Shown here in pieces: positions 10,194 through 19,327 of a stretch of 64,000 bases of DNA; the first letter of the stretch is position 1; each line of letters opens with the position of its first letter. The DNA lies in the NCBI GenBank assembly GCA_024704765.1, contig JAKMXF010000044.1, positions 792,057 through 856,056 of the forward strand, in the 5' to 3' direction. The position numbers and the translations under genes are program-made. The notes below the pieces were generated by a model that saw only the letters and a program-made list of their open reading frames with translations, did not search any database and had not been told where the DNA came from. Origin of the DNA: Oopsacas minuta. Taxonomy: Eukaryota > Porifera > Hexactinellida > Lyssacinosida > Leucopsacidae.

Positions 10194-10586
10194 GGAAATG
10201 ATACAAAGATTGAAAACTAACTAATAATATAATCAATGTATAAATTTGGTAAAACAGATTTACGGAATGAAGATAAGAATGACAAGGTAATATCGAATGG
10301 AAGACCTAATTACGAAATTGCCAAAAAATTGTTAAATCATTAAAAAGATCAGCTGACTCATAAAACTAATCTGTAGTCAAGATTATAAGAAATTGTTTTT
10401 CCAATAAAGGCTATGATATTCACTAAATTTGATAATGAATTATTCAATAGTTCAAGGAGAAAGGAAACTGTGTATGTTGACCTCTTAGAAAGAAATCGTA
10501 AGAAATATCGTTAAAGCATAAAATCAATACACTCAATATATAACTGTAAGCAATCATCTAATTAATATGCTAAATTGAGTTAATTA
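10194..10586. other. intergenic, no gene seen
   Basis: A 393-bp AT-rich spacer between the membrane microprotein gene and the LLPH-like gene. Nothing recognisable. Confidence 0.5.
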
Positions 10587-10928
10587 CTAAGTCCATTTCC
10601 ACTGACCTTTTCTAATTCCCAGTCTCTTCCTCTTACGAGCTTCCTTTATCTTCTTCAACTTAGACTTGCTTGGTTTATTATTGTCATGCTGTCCCTTTTC
10701 AGTATCATTATCTGTTGTAGTCTGATTAGAGTTCACAGTAGAATTATCTGAAATAACTTTATCTGTTTGTTCAGATTCACTAACTTCCATTACTTTTGCT
10801 TCGTTGGCTTTCTTAATAGCTAACATATGGTGCTTAAGAATTAAAGCTTGTTTCTGTCTCTCTTGGTATTTGGCTCGTAGAGGAGCTCTTCTACGCTGTC
10901 GAATTTTAGATCTCTGACCTCTGGCCAT
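10587..10928 (-). CDS. LLPH-like small basic nuclear/nucleolar protein
   Basis: A 113-residue single-exon ORF. The N-terminus MARGQRSKIRQRRRAPLRAK and the C-terminal block KSKLKKIKEARKRKRLGIRK match the layout of LLP homologue (LLPH, learning-associated protein): a short basic N-terminal signature, an acidic, poorly conserved middle (here Ser/Thr/Asn/Asp-rich) and a Lys/Arg-rich C-terminus. LLPH proteins are chromatin- and nucleolus-associated and implicated in 60S ribosome biogenesis. Similarity in such basic low-complexity proteins is weak evidence, so the family call is tentative. The ORF itself looks real from its charge segmentation and its place in the gene block. Confidence 0.6.
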   Translation of the reverse strand: MARGQRSKIRQRRRAPLRAKYQERQKQALILKHHMLAIKKANEAKVMEVSESEQTDKVISDNSTVNSNQTTTDNDTEKGQHDNNKPSKSKLKKIKEARKRKRLGIRKGQWKWT

Positions 10929-11327
10929 AAGTATTACATATACCTAATTCACAATTATTCACTGACATTATGAATACAAATTGAAAGGACTTATACCGCT
11001 GGTTATCAAACTATCAGTGAAGCAATAATACTATATAAGTAGTTAAGATTAAGAGGAATATATAAGGGCACTCTCTATATTTCTATTTCTTAGATTTCTT
11101 GTGCATTTACGTACATAGAATCTATAGATTCGCTTCGAGATTATTGAGATTACTCAAAAATCTCGAAGTGAGGCATATCTATGGAATGATAAAAAACATC
11201 TGGTAGAAAATTTGGGCATAACAAAGAAAAGATGTTACAGTAATAGCAGTATAGGATAAAAACCATGAACAATATAAGATAGGATAGCCAGGAGATCAAG
11301 AAAAGATACCATATACAACAAGTACTG
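10929..11327. other. intergenic, no gene seen
   Basis: A 399-bp spacer between co-directional genes. An 80-codon ORF that overlaps it (11150-11392, minus) is hydrophobic by AT-richness and has no support. Confidence 0.5.
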
Positions 11328-14300
11328 TCATGTAGTGACATATCCACATAGTGGATCCATCCTGTAAGGACTGAATATAAGATTATTATCAAGGAATATA
11401 TCCAAGTCTAGTGCTGCTATCCTCTCAGCCTCTGTAGCTAGACCCATGAGGGTGACATGGTTCATAGCCTCTCTGAGAGAGTTCTCCATCTGTACACAAT
11501 TCTTTTGGAAGTAAAATTTAGCCACTGGCCTATTCTTGAGGATATTCTTGGCAACAACTTGAAGTCTATTGATTATAGCAATAGTATATCTAGCTGTAGA
11601 AGGCTCTGTGAATTGCCCTGGCATGGAGGAGATCTTTTCTCTGAAAACTTCAAAACGTGAGTACTCATTCTGTGATAGAGTCATTTCTTTTGTAAAATCC
11701 TTCACCAATGTCATATATATCAGATCTAGAGTATTCAGTGTAAACCCTGAGGGTGTGACTAGTCTCCATGAAGCACAAGGTAATCGATTAGATAGCACAG
11801 TCATTAGTGTGTTGATCTTCATGGCTGTAGGGAGGGCAGATATTACACATAGGATAGTTTGACCTAGATTGCTACCGAATGGAACGCTATTGAAGTCAGG
11901 CTGTATATAGGGATTATCGTATTTGAAGTTCTCTTTTCTAGGTAGTATAGTATCAAACATAAAGAAGTTCACATTACGAGCTAGAGGAAACTCAACGACA
12001 TGAATATTCCTCTCTTCACCATTGGAAGGACGACTAAATGTAACATTATTACAAGTGAATATGAATTTAACAATAGTGCATTTCCTCTCCCATAGCACAG
12101 ACGTAGGATTAATAACACAGAGAGGATGTAGCTTGGATTCAGGCCGTATAGTCTTGATTTTATAGAGTGCCTGCTTCTCAGTTAGTGTATTGTCATCATC
12201 AGGTAATATGTTAACCATACATAAAGTTTGAATTAACTTAACTCTACTACTACTAGTATTTTCTGAATCAGGATTCATAAGAAAGAACATTCCAGAATCA
12301 TAGTTTCTACGATTACCTGTCTTCCATTCAGAACCGTGAAAGAAGGAAATAACTTCCTGTATAGATATTCGTTTTAGATCAGCATGAGGGAATATAACTA
12401 ATTGTCCTCTGAATATTTCGCTCCAATTGGTAGGAGGGTCAATGACGTCATCTTGAGTCTGTGCTTCCAAATTCTTATACCTGCTCATGTCCCAGTAGTT
12501 AATATTAAGGCCTAATCCAATGAGTATACTCTCCCAGAAGCAGAGCTCTTGTTTGGTGAGAAGGCACAGAGAAACAACCAAAAGAACGTCATTAGGAGCT
12601 ACTTCTAACTTAGTCATTTTACCAGGTGTTACATCTACATATCCAGATTTGTACTGAATTAATTTCTGTCTGAGCAATAAGTCCACCTGCCAAAGACACT
12701 TGTCATAAATGTCTGTATCATTAACTAACAACAGAATTATATCTATTATGAAGCTACTTTTCGGGAGTAAATCCTTCACAACAATAGTAAGACTGTCAGG
12801 TACTTCGTGATTATAATAGATGTGGTATTCCTTATTATCGATATTACCATTATACCCGATTGGCATGAGACGTTTATCCAGGTGGATAACCAGGGATAAG
12901 TACCCACCCGAATTGAGTGAGTATCCGTAATGCTTGCCGGATATGTTCTCTATTGTTATCTTAAGATGAGATGAAGTTCCTCGGTTCTGCATAACGGGAT
13001 AGGTTACTTTCTTGATAATGATTGGATACTGAACTTTAATAGTTTTAGGCGGGACTGGATCAGTGATGGAGCGGTTGTATAGGTCAACTTGTGTTTTGAA
13101 GGAGGCAATAGATAGAAATGGTTTCCTTGAATTGGGCGGGGGAATATCGAATATCCTCCCATGCAGAATTTCCGTAACAGCATACTTCATACCTGGTTCA
13201 ATTTCCGGGAGAGTGACGAACACATCTTCAAAGTTAATCGTGTCAGATGATATCATGCGGAATTTAGCGCCTGCTGGTAATGAGAGTTCTCCAGAATTAT
13301 AAATCTTAATTCCATTAACACTAATTCTCTCACTAGGTTCGAATATATCATCGTCTACAGCTGAATTAAGAGATATTCCATCTGATAGAACTTCTATGTT
13401 AAACTTTGTAGAAGTAGAAAAGATTACTTCACCTCTGTCTCCAAGAACAACCCATCTAACTCCACCAGGAGACCCGTTCTCTCCTCGTGTCCCTTCAGAT
13501 CCTCTCCTCCCCCAGGATCCAGGTTTTCCGCTTTGTCCGACCAGTCCAACCTTACCAGATGTTCCATGAAACCCAGCTGTACTATCATCGGTACCAGGAC
13601 CACCCATACCTCCACGTCCCGCGTCTCCTCCTCCGCCTCCTTTCCCTCCTTCTCCCCTCTCTCCTCCTTTCCCGCCCTTCCCCCCTCTTCCTCCCTTCCC
13701 TCCCAGAGAGTTAACTTCAACTAGCGCAAATAGTGCAGGGTTAGTAGAGGATATAATAACTCTTCCTCCATCTCCTCCTCTCCCTCCACTCCCTCCACTC
13801 CCTCCGTTCCCCCCATCCCCACCATTCCCTCCTCTACCTCCGAATCCCCCAGACTGTCCGGCACCCCCTGCACCTCCTGGTATCATAGCATCTATCCCTA
13901 CCATCCCCTTGTGTCCATGTCCTCCCATACCACCCATACCACCGTTCCCACCATCACCTCCCTTACCACCCCTGCCTCCCTTCCCTCCAGACGCGTTTAT
14001 GTACAGAATACTCTGAGTACTGCCTTTCCCTATGTCCAGCTGCTCCATAATACCCCCAGACAATAACAGGCGATCTGAGTTACCGGATAAGTTGAAGTAG
14101 AAATTTCTACCAGGTGTACCGTCAGAACCAGATAATCCATCTGTCCCGTGAGAACCAAACTTCCCCTCTTGTCCCTGGTGTCCTGGGCCCCCATAGAATC
14201 TCCCATCTGCTCCGCGGCACCCGTAAAATCCCATCGGAGAAGAGATCCCGTGTATTCCATGCTCCCCACACCGCCCGCACAGGTGTATCTCGTACCCAGA

Positions 14301-15326
14301 ATAACTGGTCCATCTCTGAAGTGCTAGGGTTGCCATCCTCTCTACCTGGCAGTATGTGGGTGCTACGTCATCAAATGAGAGGGAAGAGATGTTGATTACT
14401 GGTGGCATATCCCTAGGTCTTAATATCTGATAAGGAAGAGGAGAATTAGATTTGTTATCTAGAATTCTGGGATCATCAATGTAGAATTTATTCGTTTTGT
14501 GGTTGAGGTAGAACAATGAGTTGTCTGTTGGATCAAACAATTCTTGTACATCATCATTTAATCCCACTTCAATTCCGTAACCCAAACTTATCGGATAGCT
14601 CATAGGGTTACCGTAGGGAGGGAGGAATACGTCATGAGTGCTCTTGATTAAAGGTGTCTCCACGTTTCTAGGGAGAGGAGGGGCTGTGGGAATAGGGGCA
14701 GTCAGGTAGGTGTTGATATCTTCAGGTCTGTAGTAAGCCATTGGAAAACGTTTGACTGCTTCAATGTAAGTGGGAGGAGGAGTAGAGGGATGAGATTTGC
14801 GTCGCTTTATCGGAGTAGAATCGTCTCGAGTTTGGCTGACCCTTTTTAAGGTTTCTTTATGATCATAAGGTATCTCAAGGGTGATTACTTGCCAGGTAGC
14901 ATGAGTATTATTTTTGTTCGAAACTTGACGATCTTCTTTATTAAACAGATTATTTCCTTCATCCTTTAAACTGGCGAGTAATCTATGTAGTTGTACAATA
15001 GATTCACATTGTAATGGTCCCATATTCATAGAGCCTGAGATCCTAAATTTGGAGAGGGTAGAAAGATCATTTGAGGTAAACAAATAAGGAAATAAGAAAA
15101 TCTCCCTCGGATAAGAGTTGAGTGAGAAAGTAATCTGATCATTCTGTTTCTTCTTAGACTTAACATTTGTTACTATCGATAATAGAGTCTCATCTTCATT
15201 GCATAGTATTTCGATTGTAGAATAAACAAACTTGTTAAATAAGCCAACTCTAGTTTCGTACTTTACTTCAAATTTAGCAGGATGTATCAGGTGAGGAGAC
15301 AGCTCTCCTGGTTGAGCTCTAGCCAT
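11328..15326 (-). CDS. 1332-residue Gly-rich protein of unknown function, with PPxY motif and WW-like segment
   Basis: A single-exon ORF with no signal peptide. Residues 1-170 are an unrecognised globular region. A PPPTY (PPxY-type) motif lies at about 183-187. Residues ~256-288 (LFDPTDNSLFYLNHKTNKFY then DDPR) resemble a WW domain that lacks the first Trp. Residues ~350-630 form a glycine region: first a collagen-like G-x-x part, then dense GGxGGxGG repeats (GGKGGRGGKGGDGG), interrupted by two short beta-like inserts (IISSTNPALFALVEVNSLGG). Residues ~630-1332 are a long region without recognised domain. The absence of a signal sequence and of regular GPP triplets argues against a secreted collagen. 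High-GC codons in the Gly region are forced by Gly. I do not know its function; it deserves a profile search. Confidence 0.75.
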   Translation of the reverse strand: MARAQPGELSPHLIHPAKFEVKYETRVGLFNKFVYSTIEILCNEDETLLSIVTNVKSKKKQNDQITFSLNSYPREIFLFPYLFTSNDLSTLSKFRISGSMNMGPLQCESIVQLHRLLASLKDEGNNLFNKEDRQVSNKNNTHATWQVITLEIPYDHKETLKRVSQTRDDSTPIKRRKSHPSTPPPTYIEAVKRFPMAYYRPEDINTYLTAPIPTAPPLPRNVETPLIKSTHDVFLPPYGNPMSYPISLGYGIEVGLNDDVQELFDPTDNSLFYLNHKTNKFYIDDPRILDNKSNSPLPYQILRPRDMPPVINISSLSFDDVAPTYCQVERMATLALQRWTSYSGYEIHLCGRCGEHGIHGISSPMGFYGCRGADGRFYGGPGHQGQEGKFGSHGTDGLSGSDGTPGRNFYFNLSGNSDRLLLSGGIMEQLDIGKGSTQSILYINASGGKGGRGGKGGDGGNGGMGGMGGHGHKGMVGIDAMIPGGAGGAGQSGGFGGRGGNGGDGGNGGSGGSGGRGGDGGRVIISSTNPALFALVEVNSLGGKGGRGGKGGKGGERGEGGKGGGGGDAGRGGMGGPGTDDSTAGFHGTSGKVGLVGQSGKPGSWGRRGSEGTRGENGSPGGVRWVVLGDRGEVIFSTSTKFNIEVLSDGISLNSAVDDDIFEPSERISVNGIKIYNSGELSLPAGAKFRMISSDTINFEDVFVTLPEIEPGMKYAVTEILHGRIFDIPPPNSRKPFLSIASFKTQVDLYNRSITDPVPPKTIKVQYPIIIKKVTYPVMQNRGTSSHLKITIENISGKHYGYSLNSGGYLSLVIHLDKRLMPIGYNGNIDNKEYHIYYNHEVPDSLTIVVKDLLPKSSFIIDIILLLVNDTDIYDKCLWQVDLLLRQKLIQYKSGYVDVTPGKMTKLEVAPNDVLLVVSLCLLTKQELCFWESILIGLGLNINYWDMSRYKNLEAQTQDDVIDPPTNWSEIFRGQLVIFPHADLKRISIQEVISFFHGSEWKTGNRRNYDSGMFFLMNPDSENTSSSRVKLIQTLCMVNILPDDDNTLTEKQALYKIKTIRPESKLHPLCVINPTSVLWERKCTIVKFIFTCNNVTFSRPSNGEERNIHVVEFPLARNVNFFMFDTILPRKENFKYDNPYIQPDFNSVPFGSNLGQTILCVISALPTAMKINTLMTVLSNRLPCASWRLVTPSGFTLNTLDLIYMTLVKDFTKEMTLSQNEYSRFEVFREKISSMPGQFTEPSTARYTIAIINRLQVVAKNILKNRPVAKFYFQKNCVQMENSLREAMNHVTLMGLATEAERIAALDLDIFLDNNLIFSPYRMDPLCGYVTT

Positions 15327-15817
15327 TAATGGAAGATAACGCTAACATAATTACAATAAATTAGTGAATATGTTATTCTCGGAAAGGATGACATAGTTGG
15401 AATTGGGTCCACTTTTCAGACCCGAACCCACTTCCCAACTCTGAATGAGCAACAACTTGAATCCTATAACATGACTAAATCTGTACAAAATAGATTGATA
15501 TGACGTTGCTAGGATATAGTTATAGACTCATAGCCATACCTAGGTCACCCTAACGTCTTAAGGAACTAGTGGTATCAGCCAGTCTGCTTTATTAAATGTT
15601 GTGATATATGTCAACCTTGTAACGGTTGTCGTGCAGTTGCCTCACATTTTGAAGCGACCTAGCTAAGAATCGTGCTACTTTTGAATAGATAAAGAAGCAG
15701 AGCTCGATATAGCATTTGGATGATTGAACTTACTCAGAATAAATAATTTAGTAATCACGAGGATTAGATAGCATGCGATAAGAAGTCAAGTGATAGCTAA
15801 ATGGATAGGAATAGATC
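15327..15817. other. intergenic, no gene seen
   Basis: A 491-bp spacer. A short stretch at 15390-15440 with GGGTCC and GACCCG on opposite sides may be a degenerate repeat relic. Confidence 0.4.
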
Positions 15818-16636
15818 TTATATTTGAAGGTTGGGTGTGTCAAAATAAACTGTCCATGTAACTTGTTTCAATCTTAAGTTTTCACCAGCCTGAGCTAATT
15901 GCGACAATTGTCTGCTTCTCTCAGTAACCTTAGGACAACCATGGATAACCAATATCTTCAATTTAGTACACCTACTAAGCAACTCCTTAATTCCTACATC
16001 AGTTATCTGAGTACAATGACAAAGATTAAGTTCTGAGATTATTCGATAAGAAGATGATTGGCTCAGAGCTATAAGACCCTCGTCTGTTATCCCTGGTATC
16101 TTAGATATATTCAAACAAAAGAGTCCTGAACAGACACACAAAGCGATCAGACCGTCGTTAGTAACCAGTGTACATGATGATACGTTTATAACCTTCACAT
16201 GTAGACAATTAGCTGCTATACAATGCAGCACTTGGTCATCTACGAATTGGCAAGCTCTTAACTGAATTTCAGTGAGATTACTCCAGTGGGGAATGAGAGC
16301 AAGGAATGCACTAGTTGTGATATTCTGCTCGGCAGGAGGAAGCAAGGAAGAGCGGGTATTATTATTCATATGTAACTCTCTTAAATTATTGCATTCAGCT
16401 AGACAAGCTATATAGCTGTCATCTGATAGAAGACATTCAGATAGATCTAGCTCTCTAAGTCTGGGGGTTATGAGCTGGGTTAACATTTTCTCAGTGAGAA
16501 TACCTCTCCTGCTGGTTCTGTCTAGCAAGACAATACGTATATTATGAGGTAGTCTCTTTAGCACTCTCAGCTCTGTGAGATAGTCGATCTGTTTAATCAG
16601 TTCATGTATACACAAGTCTTGTAGCGAATAAAACAT
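15818..16636 (-). CDS. AMN1: AMN1 homologue, leucine-rich repeat protein
   Basis: A 272-residue single-exon protein. It consists of Cys-containing leucine-rich repeats of the SCF/FBXL type, for example LRELDLSECLLSDDSYIACL, INVSSCTLVTNDGLIALC and ISELNLCHCTQITDVGIKEL. Length and the ending VTWTVYF agree with metazoan AMN1 (about 258 residues). In yeast, Amn1 is an F-box-related LRR protein that antagonises the mitotic exit network; the animal role is poorly known. No F-box is evident at the N-terminus, as in other AMN1 proteins. Confidence 0.85.
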   Translation of the reverse strand: MFYSLQDLCIHELIKQIDYLTELRVLKRLPHNIRIVLLDRTSRRGILTEKMLTQLITPRLRELDLSECLLSDDSYIACLAECNNLRELHMNNNTRSSLLPPAEQNITTSAFLALIPHWSNLTEIQLRACQFVDDQVLHCIAANCLHVKVINVSSCTLVTNDGLIALCVCSGLFCLNISKIPGITDEGLIALSQSSSYRIISELNLCHCTQITDVGIKELLSRCTKLKILVIHGCPKVTERSRQLSQLAQAGENLRLKQVTWTVYFDTPNLQI

Positions 16637-17031
16637 TGTAGAATTTGAAAATACACTACAATGAGAAGATGGCTACCTTATAACAATACGCATTGAGTGT
16701 CCAACTTAATACATTGGAGTACAATAGCCGATGAACTAATAGAATTTACTTAAACCATTGCCTAATATTTACAAGCTATATGAGTTGCTAATTAAATAAT
16801 TAATATTTTAGACAAAAACATTAATTCAAATCCCAAATATGACAATAATATAACTTGATGACCTCAACCTAATTCTCGAAATCTTAAGAAATAAATACGA
16901 TTAATTAAATGGGAATAGTAAGGATTCGCGAACTTTCCATATGAAAGTGAATGATAGAAAACTAGAAAATTACAAACACATACTATAGTCGCATATAAAG
17001 TGATCTCATAAGCTATATGGTAGAATACCTG
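16637..17031. other. intergenic, no gene seen
   Basis: A 395-bp AT-rich spacer between AMN1 and SUPV3L1, both on the minus strand. No motif identified. Confidence 0.5.
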
Positions 17032-19050
17032 CTACAGATTCTTCAATGCTGTTTCAGTTAAGTATTTGTCAAGATTTTCACAATAAACAGAATCTGGAAT
17101 ATATAGAACATCAGTTCCATCATTAATACAAGGACGGCATAGAGTTTCTCCAATTGTTTTAGAAATATCTTCTTTCAATTCTTGTACCCTCAACCTATCA
17201 GGGAAGAATTTAGGGTTCCGTTGATTCAGCCATAAGTACAAATCACAAACATCACTAATACGTTCGTACAGTTCAAGAGACTGTGCGTAAGCAGGAGGGG
17301 GGCGTGGCCATGAACAAATAAATAACAGATCCTCATACGTCAGAACCTTCCCTTCAGCAAACATAGTAAAGATTTGTTCTGCTATATTACACACGAAAGG
17401 TTTTTTCAAGTTTACAAAACATTCTAATAAGCTGAGAGAGGTAAGAGAAGGGAGTCCTATTTTCTTGTAAAGAAAACTCATTTTCTCTAAATCGTGACGA
17501 ACAAAGAACTCATATCTATAGCTTTTGGATAATCCCATATTCATGAACTGGAGTAATTGCACCAAGTCATAGTTAGGCATAATGTAGTCTAATTCCGCCC
17601 ATATCTGAGGAGGTGGACTAATTATGGCCTTAGCGATATCTGGTATCTTTGCATTGAATAGATACTTTAGTAAAGGATAGTGATTGGCATGAAAACAGGT
17701 GACCTCTCCTGCAGGATAGAGAGACATGAATCTACCTGCTCTACCTGATACCTGCATGACTAGCTCAGGTGTTATCCTTGTCATCTCGTTATGAAGCATT
17801 TTATACAAATCGTCAAATATAATTCGTTTAATGTTAAGATTAACTCCGAGACCAATAGCATCAGATGCTACAGCTACCTGGTACTCAGAATCTGGATCAT
17901 TGAATAGTTTAATCTGCTCCAAACGGACACTGGGCGGCAGACCACCGTAGATAATGCTACATTTCATATTTGTTTTTTCCTCGATTTTAGCTTTAGTCTG
18001 ATGCAGCTTCTGTCTGGAGAAGGAGATGATACAGTCTCCTGGTCTCAACTGTAAGCAGTTGCTGTTGAGGTGAGTAGGGAGGAGAGTGAGTGGAGTCAGA
18101 CGTTCATAAGAGTGTACTGTAAGCTCCTCTCCCGTACTTTCTAACAGGGATTTAACTATGCTTATAGCACTCTCATGACCACAGAGGTGGAGTTCCTCAC
18201 AACAGAGTCCAAACAATGCTCTAGTCCAGGCACCACCCCTCTGTACATCCGCGATCATTTGTATCTCGTCAATAACCGCGACTTCATACATGGCCATATC
18301 GGTTGGTACCATTTCGGTAGTACATGATATATGAGCTGACGGCTTATCTGCATTATTTTTGTATATTTTCTGCTCTCCAGTGAACATGTCACAGTCTATT
18401 CCCTCATTATTTGTTCTCACGAATGTCTCGTAAGCTAGAGTCCTAAGCGGAGCAGCGTATATACCAGATTGTGCCTTCAAATAGCATTGCATTGCGTGGT
18501 AGGTCTTGCCACTGTTCGTGGGACCTGTATGCATGTGTATTTTACGTTTTACATGACGTGCATCTTGGAAACTTTTCGAATGATAGTTATGTACAAAATC
18601 CTGAATAATTGACCGTGTCTTTACTAACGATTCTTTACTGGATCTATGAGAATATGCAAAGCGTAAGAAAATTGGTAATAGATCAGTTATGTGTTTGTGT
18701 TCCTTCTCTATGTCAGAGAGAATTACTCCCATCTCCAAATTAGAACACCAATGAGTAGAGTAGTAATCAGCAAAAGAGGTGAGTAGAGGGCTAAGCTCTG
18801 CCTCACAAATACCGTTTTGTAGAGCTGCGGTATAAACGTCCTTTCTGTTAATAAAATCGTTTAATATTTTCATGGGTTTATTAACATATGATGATGCGAA
18901 CGTGTCAGGATCAATGTGAGGAATAGCAGAGTTATTGGTAAAGTTTTTGAAATTTCGCAAATCAACAAAAGAATTTTTCAATTCAGAGTTGTAGTAAGTC
19001 GCACACCACAAACTGGAATAGTTGAATAGTCGATTTACTGTGATTTTCAT
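17032..19050 (-). CDS. SUPV3L1: mitochondrial ATP-dependent RNA helicase SUV3
   Basis: A single-exon protein of 672 residues (human about 786). SUV3 unwinds RNA and, with polynucleotide phosphorylase, degrades mitochondrial RNA. Helicase motifs are in order: GPTNSGKT (Walker A, about residues 175-182), the SUV3-type DEIQ (VIDEIQMIADVQRGGAWTRA), the motif I-III spacing typical of the family, ASDAIGLGVNLNIKRIIF and QVSGRAGRF (motif VI). The C-terminal region contains the SUV3_C-type end (CDLYLWLNQRNPKFFPD). The N-terminus, with scattered basic and hydrophobic residues, could be a mitochondrial presequence but is not strong. The protein is probably complete. Confidence 0.95.
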   Translation of the reverse strand: MKITVNRLFNYSSLWCATYYNSELKNSFVDLRNFKNFTNNSAIPHIDPDTFASSYVNKPMKILNDFINRKDVYTAALQNGICEAELSPLLTSFADYYSTHWCSNLEMGVILSDIEKEHKHITDLLPIFLRFAYSHRSSKESLVKTRSIIQDFVHNYHSKSFQDARHVKRKIHMHTGPTNSGKTYHAMQCYLKAQSGIYAAPLRTLAYETFVRTNNEGIDCDMFTGEQKIYKNNADKPSAHISCTTEMVPTDMAMYEVAVIDEIQMIADVQRGGAWTRALFGLCCEELHLCGHESAISIVKSLLESTGEELTVHSYERLTPLTLLPTHLNSNCLQLRPGDCIISFSRQKLHQTKAKIEEKTNMKCSIIYGGLPPSVRLEQIKLFNDPDSEYQVAVASDAIGLGVNLNIKRIIFDDLYKMLHNEMTRITPELVMQVSGRAGRFMSLYPAGEVTCFHANHYPLLKYLFNAKIPDIAKAIISPPPQIWAELDYIMPNYDLVQLLQFMNMGLSKSYRYEFFVRHDLEKMSFLYKKIGLPSLTSLSLLECFVNLKKPFVCNIAEQIFTMFAEGKVLTYEDLLFICSWPRPPPAYAQSLELYERISDVCDLYLWLNQRNPKFFPDRLRVQELKEDISKTIGETLCRPCINDGTDVLYIPDSVYCENLDKYLTETALKNL

Positions 19051-19327
19051 GGATAATTCTATCTTGGAATGTTATAGCAAAAGTCAAAATAATTCATTAA
19101 AATATTGTCGCCTACAAATAAACAGAATGAAATTAGTAAAGTGTCAATCAAGCATGAAATTTCCCTGAGTCGAGTGGAGTGTAAGAATTAGAAATAAAAG
19201 TCTTCTTTAATAAATTTCGTTTCGAAATAAACATACAAGACATGAAGAGACATGCACTGTACAGATATGTAGTATTAAATCCAACTGATCACAGGAGAGA
19301 TGACTCTACCCATTCAAAGTGAATTAA

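Noticed and set aside
13424..13724. Long ORFs on other frames and the other strand within the Gly-rich region
   Set aside because: GC-rich glycine codons remove stop codons from all frames; these are shadows of the real reading frame.
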